Positions 1-7,447 of a DNA stretch of 14,811 nt are shown here, in pieces. Source of the stretch: Magnetospirillum sp. (GTDB taxonomy: Bacteria; Pseudomonadota; Alphaproteobacteria; Rhodospirillales; Magnetospirillaceae); contig JAIWOG010000276.1 in NCBI GenBank assembly GCA_020217035.1, forward strand, positions 1-14,811, written 5' to 3'. The notes beneath the pieces are model-generated. The model saw only the letters and a program-made list of their open reading frames with translations. It was not told the origin of the DNA and did not search any database. Both the position numbers and the translations under genes were made by a program. The number at the start of each line of letters is the position of its first letter. Positions within the stretch are counted from its first letter, which is position 1.

Positions 1-231
1 TTCGACCGAGTCGAAGGCCAGCGCGGTGTGCGACGAATAGTTCATCACTAGGAAGATGCCGGTCAGCAGCATGATCACCAGCACGAACGCGGCCAACGAG
101 CCGAAGTTCCACCAGTAGTTCAGGTTGCGGGGCGTGGGATAGTCGATGGCAGAATGCTGCATCATCGAGAAGATGGGCAGCCGCTGATCCAGCCAGCTGA
201 TCACCTTGTTGTTGGTTTGAAAACCGCTCAT
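1..231 (-). CDS. petB: Cytochrome b of the bc1 complex, N-terminal part (runs off the window)
   Basis: Cytochrome b is the membrane subunit of ubiquinol:cytochrome c reductase that carries hemes bL and bH and the quinol sites. Only the first 77 codons are in the window; the gene continues past position 1. The protein begins MSGFQTNNKVISWLDQRLP, followed by the family-typical stretch DYPTPRNLNYWWNFGS and a first hydrophobic helix ending near VMNYSSHTA, which matches the N-terminus of alphaproteobacterial cytochrome b. The ATG (229-231) lies 9 nt after the Rieske stop codon, as in the conserved petA-petB-petC operon, so the two are surely co-transcribed. The identity is clear from sequence and context; the heme ligands lie beyond the window. 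Confidence 0.95.
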   Translation of the reverse strand, partial: MSGFQTNNKVISWLDQRLPIFSMMQHSAIDYPTPRNLNYWWNFGSLAAFVLVIMLLTGIFLVMNYSSHTALAFDSVE

Positions 232-237
232 GGCCGA

Positions 238-242
238 TCCTT
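238..242 (-). promoter_or_regulatory. Ribosome binding site of petB overlapping the petA stop
   Basis: On the minus strand the bases read TAAGGATCGGCC before the petB ATG. The AAGGA core shares bases with the petA stop TAA, an arrangement that suggests translational coupling of the two bc1 subunits. Confidence 0.6.
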
Positions 243-795
243 ACCCGATACGGATGGTGGTGTCGGACGTGAAGGCGTATTTCGGCACCGGCAAATTCAG
301 CGGCGCCGGACCCTTGCGGATACGCCCGGACGTGTCGTAGTGGGAACCGTGGCAGGGGCAGAACCAGCCGCCGAAATCACCCTTGGGGTCGGCGGCCTTC
401 TGGCCCAGCGGCACGCAACCCAGATGGGTGCAGACGCCGATGACGACCAGCCATTCCGGCTTCTGCACGCGGCTGGCGTCGGTCGCCTTGTCGCGCAGGT
501 CGGCGGTGTCGTCCTTGGTGGCGCTGGCAATGTCGTCATCGGTGCGGCGACGCACGAAGACCGGCTTGCCCTGCCAAACGACGGTGATCGCCTGTCCGGG
601 TTGGATGGTGGCCAAATCCACGTCGGTGGTGGACAATGCCAAAGTATCGGCGGCCGGGTTCATGCTGTGCACGAACGGCCACAGGGCGGCGGCGGTCCCT
701 GCCGCGCCGACAGCGGTAGTGGCATACAGCAGGAAATCCCGCCGAGTTTGCCCATCCGTCGACGAGGGCTGGGCATGCGTAGCCGAATCAGCCAT
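241..795 (-). CDS. petA: Rieske [2Fe-2S] iron-sulfur subunit of the bc1 complex
   Basis: This subunit passes an electron from ubiquinol to cytochrome c1 on the periplasmic face of the inner membrane. The 184-residue protein has both cluster motifs: CTHLGC (residues 122-127) and CPCHGS (146-151), giving the two Cys and two His ligands and the disulfide pair. The N-terminus has a twin-arginine motif (TRRDFL, arginines 18-19) followed by a hydrophobic helix (about 22-41), as expected for a Tat-exported protein that keeps its signal as an anchor. Length and motif spacing fit the proteobacterial family. The ATG start is supported by AAGAGGTT (801-808) just upstream. It is the first gene of the bc1 operon, followed 9 nt later by petB, and has its own promoter candidate at 830-858. 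Confidence 0.97.
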   Translation of the reverse strand: MADSATHAQPSSTDGQTRRDFLLYATTAVGAAGTAAALWPFVHSMNPAADTLALSTTDVDLATIQPGQAITVVWQGKPVFVRRRTDDDIASATKDDTADLRDKATDASRVQKPEWLVVIGVCTHLGCVPLGQKAADPKGDFGGWFCPCHGSHYDTSGRIRKGPAPLNLPVPKYAFTSDTTIRIG

Positions 796-829
796 GACTT
801 AACCTCTTGTTGGCCCGCGGAAGCGGCCC

Positions 830-858
830 TATTAACCACATTGCCCCTTGCGATTCAA
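830..858 (-). promoter_or_regulatory. Sigma70-like promoter candidate for petA-petB
   Basis: Minus-strand reading gives TTGAAT (853-858), a 17-nt spacer and TTAATA (830-835), about 20 nt upstream of the petA ribosome binding site. Spacing is ideal and the -10 is AT-rich in a GC-rich background. This is a consensus match only; no start site is known. Confidence 0.5.
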
Positions 859-952
859 CAGGGGAGTCAATTGAACATAAGTGACAGCTAATCAAGGTGG
901 CCTCCTTCAGAGGGTGGCGTACCTGCCCGAACGGGTGGCGGATTGAGGATTC
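852..952. promoter_or_regulatory. Cluster of three GANTC (possible CcrM) sites in the petA/trmL gap
   Basis: GATTC at 852-856, GAGTC at 864-868 and GATTC at 948-952 fit GANTC, the methylation target of the alphaproteobacterial cell-cycle methylase CcrM. The first overlaps the -35 of the petA promoter candidate and the last overlaps the trmL ribosome binding region. Whether this organism has CcrM cannot be seen here. Confidence 0.35.
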
Positions 953-955
953 TCT

Positions 956-1429
956 ATGGATTTGTTGCGTCTCGCCTTGTTTCAGCCGGACATCCCACAG
1001 AATGCGGGCACCCTGATACGCCTTTCGGCCTGCCTGGGAATTCCACTCGACGTCATCGAGCCTTGCGGCTTCCTGTGGGATGAAAAGCGCATGCGTCGCG
1101 CCGGCATGGATTACGTCGACCACGCCCGGGTCACCCGCCACCCCTCCTATTCCAGTTTTCGCCAATCCCTGGGGGTTGGGCGGCTGGTGTTGCTGACCAC
1201 CGCCGGCGGCCAGCGACTGGACGGCTTTTCCTTCCGGCCCGGCGATGTCATCATGGTGGGCCGGGAAAGCGCCGGGGTGCCCGACGAGGTGGCGGCCGAC
1301 GCCTGCGCCCGTGTCCGTATCCCCATGGCGGCGGGCCTGCGCTCGCTGAACGTGGCCCTGGCCGCCAGCTTGGCGGTGGGCCAAGCCTTGGGGCAATTGA
1401 ACGCCTATCCGCCGGAGACCGGGTCATGA
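956..1429 (+). CDS. trmL: tRNA (cytidine/uridine-34-2'-O)-methyltransferase, SPOUT family
   Basis: TrmL uses S-adenosylmethionine to methylate the ribose of wobble nucleotide 34 in tRNA-Leu isoacceptors. The 157-residue protein has the family length and all three SPOUT motifs: FQPDIPQNAGTLIRL (9-23), GRESAGVP (102-109) and IPM-(5)-RSLNVALA (122-136), which form the trefoil-knot SAM site. The ATG is preceded by GAGG (945-948) with 7 nt spacing. It is divergent from petA, a pairing I recall from other alphaproteobacteria. Its TGA overlaps the ATG of the next methyltransferase by 4 nt, so the two are translationally coupled. Nothing looks damaged. Confidence 0.93.
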   Translation: MDLLRLALFQPDIPQNAGTLIRLSACLGIPLDVIEPCGFLWDEKRMRRAGMDYVDHARVTRHPSYSSFRQSLGVGRLVLLTTAGGQRLDGFSFRPGDVIMVGRESAGVPDEVAADACARVRIPMAAGLRSLNVALAASLAVGQALGQLNAYPPETGS

Positions 1430-2130
1430 GCACCGACGCGAAAGTCCTTTACGATGCCGAGAAGGCCCAGGCCTATGACCGCCGGGTGCGCGACGCCATC
1501 CCGGGCTACGAAGCGCTGCACCAATTGTCGTGCATGGTGCTGGCGGAATGCACCGGCGGCCAGGGCCGGGTGTTGGTGGTTGGCGCCGGCACCGGCGGCG
1601 AATGCGTCGCCCTGGCCCAAGCCTGTCCTGCTCTTCACGTGGTGGGCGTCGACCCGGCCGGCGACATGCTGGCCCATGCCGAACGCAAGGTCGCCGAATA
1701 TGGCCTGAACGCCCGGGTGCGGCTTTATCCGTCCAAGGTGTCGGAACTGCCGAAATTCGAGCCCTTCGACGCCGCCACCTTGCTGCTGGTGCTGCATTTC
1801 TTGGCCGATGACGGCGCCAAGCTGGGCTTGCTGACCGACATCGCCGAGCATCTGAAGCCCGGCGCCCCCCTGGTCCTGGCCGACTTGTTCGGACCCGGCT
1901 GGGACGATCCATGGCAGGCTCAGTTGCGGCTGTTTTGGGAACATCTGCAAAAATCCGCCGACATTCCGGCGGAAGACATCGAACGCGGCTTCCGCCACGT
2001 GGACCGCAACATCCATCCGGTCACCGAGGATCGCATGGCCCAATTGCTGGATCAGGCCGGCTTCGAGCCGCCCCGGCCGTTCTTCCGGGCGCTTTGCTTC
2101 GGCGGTTGGGTGACCCGGCGGAAAGCTTAA
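1426..2130 (+). CDS. Class I SAM-dependent methyltransferase, CmoA-like
   Basis: The 234-residue protein has a Rossmann methyltransferase fold: motif I VLVVGAGTGGE (49-59) for SAM binding, the acidic strand-2 end GVDPAGDM (74-81), and a motif IV-like FDAATLLLVLHFL (114-126). The segment RVRDAIPGYEAL (20-31) before motif I resembles CmoA, which makes carboxy-SAM for uridine-34 modification, but I cannot confirm that substrate and no cmoB is present here. It overlaps trmL by ATGA (1426-1429) and has GGAG eight bases upstream of its ATG, so it is probably made with TrmL. Its TAA overlaps the stop of the convergent reductase gene. The methyltransferase fold is secure; the substrate is unknown. 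Confidence 0.85.
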   Translation: MSTDAKVLYDAEKAQAYDRRVRDAIPGYEALHQLSCMVLAECTGGQGRVLVVGAGTGGECVALAQACPALHVVGVDPAGDMLAHAERKVAEYGLNARVRLYPSKVSELPKFEPFDAATLLLVLHFLADDGAKLGLLTDIAEHLKPGAPLVLADLFGPGWDDPWQAQLRLFWEHLQKSADIPAEDIERGFRHVDRNIHPVTEDRMAQLLDQAGFEPPRPFFRALCFGGWVTRRKA

Positions 2131-2645
2131 CCCCGCAGATAGGTGCTGCGCACGACGCCCAAATCCATGGCCTGGCAGGAATCCAGGCGCAGGTGGGTAC
2201 GCCGTGGCGAAGGCAGGAAGCGGGGGATGCCCCGGCCCAGCAACAGCGGCAGGGTGAACAGGTCGTAGCGGTCGATCAAGTCGGCGTCGATGAAGGCCCG
2301 AAGCGTGTGGGCGCCGCCATCCACATAAATGTCGCCTTGGCAGTCCCGCCGCAGTTCTTCGGCCAGGATGGCGACGTCGCCGGCAAATCTTTCCACGCAA
2401 TGATCGACGGCGGGAAGCGGACGGTGGGTCAGCACCACCACCCGTTTGCCGGCATAGGGCCAATGGTCGAAGCCGGCGATCATGTCGTAGGTGGCGCGGC
2501 CCACCACCACGCATTCCACCTGCGCCATCAACTGGGCATAACCAAAATCGGCGCCTTCGTAAGGGGCCAGCCAGCCAATTCCGCCATCGGCATCGGCGAT
2601 ATAACCGTCGATGCTGGCAGCCATGAAGACGCGTATCTGGGGCAC
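2127..2645 (-). CDS. DHFR/RibD C-terminal-domain-like reductase
   Basis: This 172-residue protein belongs to the dihydrofolate reductase superfamily branch that includes the RibD C-terminal domain and Bacillus YyaP/YwjB-type proteins. The pattern is visible: IRVFMAASIDGYIAD (4-18) as first strand and loop, VVVGRATYDM (46-55) at the NADPH side, and IYVDGGAHT (106-114) matching the second dinucleotide-binding glycine motif. It is a presumed NADPH-dependent reductase of unknown substrate. The start is GTG at 2643-2645; the internal ATG seven codons on would remove the first beta strand. It begins 4 nt after the prs stop codon, so it is likely the last gene of that operon, although no clear Shine-Dalgarno is seen. 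Its stop overlaps that of the convergent methyltransferase. Confidence 0.82.
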   Translation of the reverse strand: MPQIRVFMAASIDGYIADADGGIGWLAPYEGADFGYAQLMAQVECVVVGRATYDMIAGFDHWPYAGKRVVVLTHRPLPAVDHCVERFAGDVAILAEELRRDCQGDIYVDGGAHTLRAFIDADLIDRYDLFTLPLLLGRGIPRFLPSPRRTHLRLDSCQAMDLGVVRSTYLRG

Positions 2646-2649
2646 TGGA

Positions 2650-3576
2650 TCAGTCGAACAGGCTGGACACCGAGCGTTCTTCCGAAATGCGCTGGATGGA
2701 TTCGGCCATCAGCGGCGCGATGGTGATCTGGCGGATGTTGTGGGCCAGTTTCACCGCCTCGGTGGCGGGGATGGAATCGGTGACCACCAGTTCCTCCAGC
2801 GGCGACGAGGTGACGCGGGCCACCGCGCCGCCCGACAGCACGCCATGGGTGACATAGGCCGACACCGACACGGCGCCCGCCTTCATCAGCGCCTCGGCGG
2901 CGTTGCACAGCGTGCCGGCGGAATCGACGATGTCGTCCACCAGGATGCAGCGGCGGCCTTTGACCTCGCCGATGATGTTCATCACTTCCGACACGCCGGC
3001 GCGTTCGCGGCGCTTGTCGATGATGGCCAAATCGGCGTCGATGCGCTTGGCGATGGCGCGTGCGCGGACCACGCCGCCGACGTCGGGCGACACCACCATG
3101 ACGTTGTCATAGCGGGCGCGGATGTCGTTGGTGAACACCGGGGCGGCGTAGAGGTTGTCCAGCGGAATGTCGAAGAAGCCCTGAATCTGGCCGGAATGCA
3201 GGTCCAGGGTGACCACGCGGTCGGCGCCGGCGGTGGTGATCAGGTTGGCCACCAGCTTGGCCGAGATCGGCGTGCGGGGGCCGGACTTGCGGTCCTGGCG
3301 GGCATAGCCGAAATAGGGGATCACCGCGGTGATGCGCCGGGCGCTGCCGCGCTTCAGGGCGTCCAGGGTGATCAGCAGTTCCATCAGGTTGTCATTGGTG
3401 GGATAGCAGGTGGATTGGACCACGAAGACGTCCTCGCCGCGCACGTTCTCGTGCACTTCCACGAACACTTCCATGTCCGAGAACCGGCGCACGCTGGCCT
3501 TGGTGATGGACATGTTCATGTATTCGGCGATCGCTTCCGCGAGCGGGCGATTGCTGTTGCAGGCGAGAATTTTCAT
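2650..3576 (-). CDS. prs: Ribose-phosphate pyrophosphokinase (PRPP synthetase)
   Basis: Prs transfers pyrophosphate from ATP to ribose 5-phosphate to make PRPP, the precursor of purines, pyrimidines, NAD, His and Trp. The 308 residues match the class I enzyme length. Visible motifs are the catalytic flexible loop [10 protein letters not shown] (88-97), the metal/ATP segment [12 protein letters not shown] (125-136) and the PRPP-binding loop [13 protein letters not shown] (211-223). The ATG overlaps the upstream lipoprotein stop by ATGA (3573-3576), with AGG about nine bases upstream, so translation is coupled. A reductase gene follows within 4 nt. No independent promoter is evident, so this essential gene seems to rely on the long envelope operon or on a promoter inside the upstream gene. 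Confidence 0.97.
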   Translation of the reverse strand: MKILACNSNRPLAEAIAEYMNMSITKASVRRFSDMEVFVEVHENVRGEDVFVVQSTCYPTNDNLMELLITLDALKRGSARRITAVIPYFGYARQDRKSGPRTPISAKLVANLITTAGADRVVTLDLHSGQIQGFFDIPLDNLYAAPVFTNDIRARYDNVMVVSPDVGGVVRARAIAKRIDADLAIIDKRRERAGVSEVMNIIGEVKGRRCILVDDIVDSAGTLCNAAEALMKAGAVSVSAYVTHGVLSGGAVARVTSSPLEELVVTDSIPATEAVKLAHNIRQITIAPLMAESIQRISEERSVSSLFD

Positions 3577-4727
3577 GGCTGGGTACCTGTGGGTTTGGTC
3601 CTGGATGCCGGCTTGGCCTGCTTGGCCTTGGCCGACGACGATGTCTTCTTGGCGCTTTTCTTCGACGTCTTGGTCGCCGTCTTGCCCGCCTTTGCCGGTT
3701 TCGTCGGCGTGGCGACGACCTTGCCGGGAGGCGTGGTCGGGGCCGCCGATGGCGGTACCTGGGGCGATCCGGCCTCGGTCAGCGGCGCCGGTTCGGCAGG
3801 CGGCGGCGGTTCGGTGCGCGCTGGTTCTTTCTCTTCTTGTGAATCGGGCTTTCCTATATCAGCCGGACCCGGTTCTGTAAACTGCCTTGACCCGGCTGCA
3901 TTTTCCTGATCCTTGCGGTTGCGTTCGTCGGCCCGCAGCACCTCGGCGATGGATTGGGCGCCGCCCTCGGCGATGTCGCGGGCCAGGCTGCCCCAGGGCA
4001 GCTTCAAACGGTCGCGGGGAACCGAACCGCCCTGGTCGATGCGGGCCAGTTGCGGGCCTTTGCCGTCGCCGCGTTTGACTTGCCAGGACACGGTGACCAG
4101 ATCCTCGACCGCTCCCATCTGGGCGATGGTGACGGTGCCGACCACCGTGGTGGGCGCGTCCTCGGACAAGGTGATGCCGCGATGCTCCAATGCCTTCATC
4201 AACGCTCGGGTCAGCGATTGGTCGCCGTCGCCGGGCAAGCCGTTGATCGGCGCCAGCCGGGTGGTCAAAGGCGGCGGCAGATCGGCGACGGCCAGTTGCG
4301 GCTTGGCGTCGGGGTCGTCCAGCAGCGGCAGGAAGCGGGCGGTCGCTTGGGCGGCGGCGATCTTGGCCGGCAGGGTGGCGCTGGTGGACAGCCGCCCCAT
4401 CTCGCTGCCGTCGGCGTCGGTCAAGCGCCACAGGATCACGCTTTCGTCGGGCCTGACCTCGATCACCCGGCCGAAGCCGGGGCCGTGGCGCAGGGTCAGC
4501 GGCACCTCGCTGTTCTCGAAGGCGGCGATGGTGGCCTCGGCCAGGGCCTGCCCGCCGGGCAGGGTGTCGGGGACCCGCAACGCCACGCCGCGTCCCAATT
4601 TCGGGCGGGTCAAGGCGCTGGGGCCGCCTTTGGCCGGGTCGGGCTTGAACGGCCGGGGGATGGTCTCGCAGGCGGCAAGGACCAGGATCAACCCGGCGAC
4701 CAGGGCCAGACGCGGCGTCAGCCTCAT
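3573..4727 (-). CDS. Lipoprotein with Pro/Lys/Ala-rich C-terminal tail, function unknown
   Basis: The predicted product is 384 residues. It begins [20 protein letters not shown], a lipoprotein signal peptide with lipobox LAAC and modified Cys at residue 20. A folded region of roughly 260 residues follows, for which I recognise no family. The last about 110 residues are low-complexity: first acidic and Pro/Glu-rich, then very basic, with runs such as [19 protein letters not shown] chose ATG 4725-4727 because it overlaps the upstream micropeptide stop as ATGA and starts the signal peptide cleanly; a TTG eight codons upstream is the only longer alternative. It is the Lgt substrate type, and lgt lies upstream in the same operon. 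The basic tail could contact peptidoglycan, LPS or another polyanion; that is inference. Confidence 0.8.
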   Translation of the reverse strand: MRLTPRLALVAGLILVLAACETIPRPFKPDPAKGGPSALTRPKLGRGVALRVPDTLPGGQALAEATIAAFENSEVPLTLRHGPGFGRVIEVRPDESVILWRLTDADGSEMGRLSTSATLPAKIAAAQATARFLPLLDDPDAKPQLAVADLPPPLTTRLAPINGLPGDGDQSLTRALMKALEHRGITLSEDAPTTVVGTVTIAQMGAVEDLVTVSWQVKRGDGKGPQLARIDQGGSVPRDRLKLPWGSLARDIAEGGAQSIAEVLRADERNRKDQENAAGSRQFTEPGPADIGKPDSQEEKEPARTEPPPPAEPAPLTEAGSPQVPPSAAPTTPPGKVVATPTKPAKAGKTATKTSKKSAKKTSSSAKAKQAKPASRTKPTGTQP

Positions 4728-4804
4728 CCGCCGGCGACCATGGCGACGCAACCGACGAACGTCGCCAGCAACAGGAAGGCGGCGAACATCAGGAAATGCG
4801 GCAT
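4724..4804 (-). CDS. 26-residue hydrophobic micropeptide between pgeF and the lipoprotein gene
   Basis: Between pgeF and the lipoprotein gene an ATG (4802-4804) opens three bases after the pgeF TGA. It reads 26 codons to a TGA (4724-4726) that overlaps the next gene's ATG as ATGA. The product starts MPHFLMFAAFLLLATF and ends GCVAMVAGG: essentially one transmembrane-length hydrophobic segment with a single Cys at residue 19 in FVGC, close to but not a standard lipobox. Exact fitting between both neighbours, with no wasted bases, argues for real translation, at least as a coupling ORF. No ribosome binding site is needed if ribosomes reinitiate after pgeF. I know of no named family. It might be a small membrane protein, or it might serve only to pass ribosomes to the lipoprotein start. 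Confidence 0.55.
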   Translation of the reverse strand: MPHFLMFAAFLLLATFVGCVAMVAGG

Positions 4805-4807
4805 GGG

Positions 4808-5575
4808 TCAGCGCTCCAGCACGATGACCGACAATTGCCGGCCGTAATCCTTTTCCCCGGCCAGGGTGGCGCGGCGATAGCTGAAGAAGCGGGCGCCGTC
4901 GCGACAGGTGTCGGCGGGCACCCGGGTGACGTCCACCAGACCCAGCCGCGCCAGCTTGCGCGACACGTAGCCCGGCAGGTCGAACAAGTGATGGCCGTCG
5001 CGTCGGGAAGGCGCGAAGAAATCGGCGTTGTCGGCGCTCTCGGCCAGGAAGGGGGCGGGGAAATCGGGGCCCACCTCATAGGAACGCTGGCCGATGCACG
5101 GGCCGATGGCGCCGACGATGTTCTTAGGCTTGGCCCCCAGTTCCACCATGCGGGCGACCGTGTTTTCCAAGATGCCGCCCACCGCGCCTTTCCAGCCGGC
5201 ATGGGCGGCGGCGATGATGCCGTTCTTGCGGTCGGCCAGCAGCACCGGGGCGCAATCGGCGGTCAGGATGCCAAGCGCCAGGCCCGGCACGGTGGTGACC
5301 ATGGCGTCGGCGGTGGGGCGTCCCGCCGGTGTCCAGGCTTCGGTGACGGTGACCACCTCGGCGGTATGGGCCTGATGCACGGTGACCAGGGCCTGGACTG
5401 GCAAGTCCATCATGGCCATGGCGCGGGAACGGTTCTCGGCCACCGCCGCGGGGTCGTCGGCTGAGCCCGGCCCGCAATTGAGCGAGGCGTAGATCCCCTG
5501 CGACACGCCGCCTTCACGGGTGAAGAAGCCGTGTCGGATGCGGATGATCTCGTTGAGCGCGGACAGGGTGATCAT
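4808..5575 (-). CDS. pgeF: Peptidoglycan editing factor PgeF (YfiH/laccase-domain family)
   Basis: PgeF-family proteins act in the cytoplasm to keep wrongly built peptidoglycan precursors, for example with L-Ser in place of L-Ala, out of the wall; the fold was earlier called multicopper polyphenol oxidoreductase. The 255-residue protein shows the family metal-site motifs in order: VTVHQAHTAEV (64-74), LTADCAPV (104-111) and AAAHAGWKGA (122-131), giving candidate ligands His67/His70, Cys108 and His125, plus GPCIG near residue 157. Length is usual. The ATG is preceded by AAGG about eight bases upstream, and the gene starts 12 nt after the MidA-type gene. Company with lgt and hldD fits an envelope role. 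Confidence 0.93.
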   Translation of the reverse strand: MITLSALNEIIRIRHGFFTREGGVSQGIYASLNCGPGSADDPAAVAENRSRAMAMMDLPVQALVTVHQAHTAEVVTVTEAWTPAGRPTADAMVTTVPGLALGILTADCAPVLLADRKNGIIAAAHAGWKGAVGGILENTVARMVELGAKPKNIVGAIGPCIGQRSYEVGPDFPAPFLAESADNADFFAPSRRDGHHLFDLPGYVSRKLARLGLVDVTRVPADTCRDGARFFSYRRATLAGEKDYGRQLSVIVLER

Positions 5576-5587
5576 GAAAGCGAACCT

Positions 5588-6640
5588 TCAGCAGACGAAG
5601 CCGGGCGGCGCCGCCAGGGTGGGGGAAGCCAGCGCCAGGGCCTTGAACAGGGTGCCCATTTCGTCGGCATCGATCAAGCGTCGCATCTGGCCCATGATCT
5701 CCGCCGCCACCTTGTCGCCGCCGGCCTGGGCCAGCATGGCGGCGCGGGTCTCGATGCCCAGAAGGCGCAGGAAGTCGCCCTGGGGCATCGGACCCCAGGC
5801 GCGGGCCGGCACCGCCGCCGCCGCCAGGGACTGGAAGTCCACATGGGCGGTCAAATCGGCGGTGCCCGGCCGATCCAGCACCGCGTGGAAGCGGTGACGG
5901 CTGAGCGCCTGAAGGGTGTCGCCGGTTCCGCTGCGCACATGGCCGTAATCGACGATCAACGCCATGCCGGGCTGGCGGTTCAGGCGGCGGCCGATCCGCT
6001 TGGCCAGCGATCGTCCGGCCTCGCAGATTTCCGCCACCGAGCCGTCGGGGGCCTCCAGCACGTCCTCGGGCAAGTCCGGTTGGGTGGCGGGACCCAGCAC
6101 GAACTCGAACCCCAGATCGGTGCAGCCGACCATGCGCTCGTACCAAGTGCCGTCGCGTTTCTCGAACTGGCGGATGGGCAGGGCGTCGAACAATTCGTTG
6201 GCCACCAGCAACAATGGGCCGTCGGGAAGCTGGTCGATGCTTTCGCACCAAGTGACGTCGCGCCCGGCCAAGGTCTGGCGCTGGCGGGCGGCCAGACGCG
6301 GGCTGGTTTCCACCAGCCACACCTCGGCCGCCTTCAGGAACGGCGGCACCGCGCCCGCCGCCCGCAGCAGATCGTTCATCAGGGTGCCGCGCCCCGGCCC
6401 GATCTCGGCCAGCACCACGCGGTCGGGCGAGCCCAGCATCTGCCATGTCATGGCGCACCAAAGCCCGATCAACTCGCCGAACATCTGGCTGATCTCGGGG
6501 GCGGTGGTGAAGTCGCCGGTGACGCCGAAGGGTTCGCGGTTGTTGTAGTAATGCCCCGTCGCCTCGGCCATGTAATCGGCCACGGTGATGGGGCCGCCTT
6601 GGTCGATGCGTCGGCGCAAGCTGTCGGCCAGGGTTTCCAT
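5588..6640 (-). CDS. SAM-dependent methyltransferase, MidA/NDUFAF7 family (COG1565)
   Basis: In mitochondria NDUFAF7 methylates an arginine of the complex I subunit NDUFS2 during assembly; bacterial relatives are widespread in alphaproteobacteria and probably serve NADH dehydrogenase similarly, which is inference here. The 350-residue protein carries the family blocks GDFTTAPEISQMFGELIG (42-59), the SAM motif EIGPGRGTLMNDLLR (79-93) and NELFDALP (148-155). I placed the start at ATG 6638-6640, which overlaps the lgt stop as TGATG and gives the usual N-terminus METLADSLRRRIDQGGPI; the frame stays open much farther upstream, but that part is lgt read in another frame. It is the gene between lgt and pgeF in an operon. 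Confidence 0.92.
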   Translation of the reverse strand: METLADSLRRRIDQGGPITVADYMAEATGHYYNNREPFGVTGDFTTAPEISQMFGELIGLWCAMTWQMLGSPDRVVLAEIGPGRGTLMNDLLRAAGAVPPFLKAAEVWLVETSPRLAARQRQTLAGRDVTWCESIDQLPDGPLLLVANELFDALPIRQFEKRDGTWYERMVGCTDLGFEFVLGPATQPDLPEDVLEAPDGSVAEICEAGRSLAKRIGRRLNRQPGMALIVDYGHVRSGTGDTLQALSRHRFHAVLDRPGTADLTAHVDFQSLAAAAVPARAWGPMPQGDFLRLLGIETRAAMLAQAGGDKVAAEIMGQMRRLIDADEMGTLFKALALASPTLAAPPGFVC

Positions 6641-7437
6641 CAGGGGCGGTGCCCGCGCTTCATGGCCCAGCCGATCACCCCCAGACCCGCCAGGATCAGC
6701 GGGATGGACAGCAATTGCCCCATGGTGGCGCCGCCGATCAAAAAGCCCAGATGGGCGTCGGGCTGGCGGAAGAACTCGCCGATGATGCGGGCCACGCCAT
6801 AACCGGCCAGGAAGGTGCCGGCCAAGGCGCCGCGCTTTTCCCGGAACCAGCGCACCCGCCACAGAACCGCCAGCAGCACGAACAGCGCCAGACCTTCCAG
6901 CCCCGCCTGGTAAAGCTGGCTGGGGTGGCGCGGCTCGGGGCCGCCGCCGGGGAAAACCATGGCGAACAGCGCGTCGGGGGCGACGCGGCCGTAAAGCTCG
7001 CCGTTGATGAAATTGGCGACGCGGCCGAAGAACAGGCCGATGGGCACGGCGCAGCACACCACGTCGCCGATGGCGAACAGGTTCAACCCCCGCCGCCGGG
7101 CGAACAAGATGATGGCGACGATCACGCCCAGCGCCCCGCCGTGAAAAGCCATGCCACCCTGCCACAACTGGAAGATCTCCAGCGGGTGGCTGAAGTAATA
7201 GGCCGGCTTGTAGAACAGCACGTAACCCAGACGTCCGCCCAGGACCACGCCCAAGGTGGCCCAGACCAGGAAGTCGTCGACGTCCACTTCGCGCATGGCG
7301 TGGGGCGGGAAGCGCACCAGCCGCTTGATGTAAAGCCAGCCCAGCGTCAGCCCGGTGATATAGGCCAGGGCGTACCAGCGGATGGCGATCGGCCCCAGTT
7401 GGATGGCGATGGGGTCGATATGCGGATAGCTGAGCAT
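6640..7437 (-). CDS. lgt: Prolipoprotein diacylglyceryl transferase
   Basis: Lgt moves a diacylglyceryl group from phosphatidylglycerol to the lipobox Cys of prolipoproteins in the inner membrane, the first step of lipoprotein maturation. The 265-residue product has about seven hydrophobic segments and the family signatures: GGRLGYVLFY (67-76), MAFHGGALG (96-104) with the conserved His99, the Lgt signature GRVANFINGELYGR (138-151) with Arg139, HPSQLYQAGLEG (171-182) and GEFFRQPD (220-227). I chose ATG 7435-7437 over an in-frame GTG at 7479: it has AAGG six bases upstream, avoids a 34-nt overlap with hldD and gives the normal N-terminus. The stop shares a base with the next gene's ATG. A substrate, the tailed lipoprotein, lies downstream. 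Confidence 0.95.
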   Translation of the reverse strand: MLSYPHIDPIAIQLGPIAIRWYALAYITGLTLGWLYIKRLVRFPPHAMREVDVDDFLVWATLGVVLGGRLGYVLFYKPAYYFSHPLEIFQLWQGGMAFHGGALGVIVAIILFARRRGLNLFAIGDVVCCAVPIGLFFGRVANFINGELYGRVAPDALFAMVFPGGGPEPRHPSQLYQAGLEGLALFVLLAVLWRVRWFREKRGALAGTFLAGYGVARIIGEFFRQPDAHLGFLIGGATMGQLLSIPLILAGLGVIGWAMKRGHRP

Positions 7438-7443
7438 GGGCTG

Positions 7444-7447
7444 CCTT
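7444..7447 (-). promoter_or_regulatory. Ribosome binding site that decides the lgt start
   Basis: AAGG on the minus strand, six bases before ATG 7435-7437 and overlapping the hldD stop TAA (7446-7448). It supports the shorter lgt start and coupling to hldD. Confidence 0.6.

Noticed and set aside
921..943. Small hairpin around CCCGAACGGG before trmL
   Set aside because: Only three to four strong pairs plus wobble pairs; expected by chance in GC-rich DNA and no known leader motif.
2611..3909. 432-codon plus-strand frame opposite prs
   Set aside because: prs is unambiguous on the minus strand; this is its mirror frame, with biased His/Gly/Asp composition.
4728..4751. TTG start giving the lipoprotein eight extra residues
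   Set aside because: The ATG at 4727 has ATGA coupling and starts a standard signal peptide; the extension adds only Arg-rich residues.
6641..7165. N-terminal extension of the MidA-type methyltransferase frame
   Set aside because: The extra 175 codons overlap lgt in another frame; the family N-terminus begins at 6640, where ATG overlaps the lgt stop.
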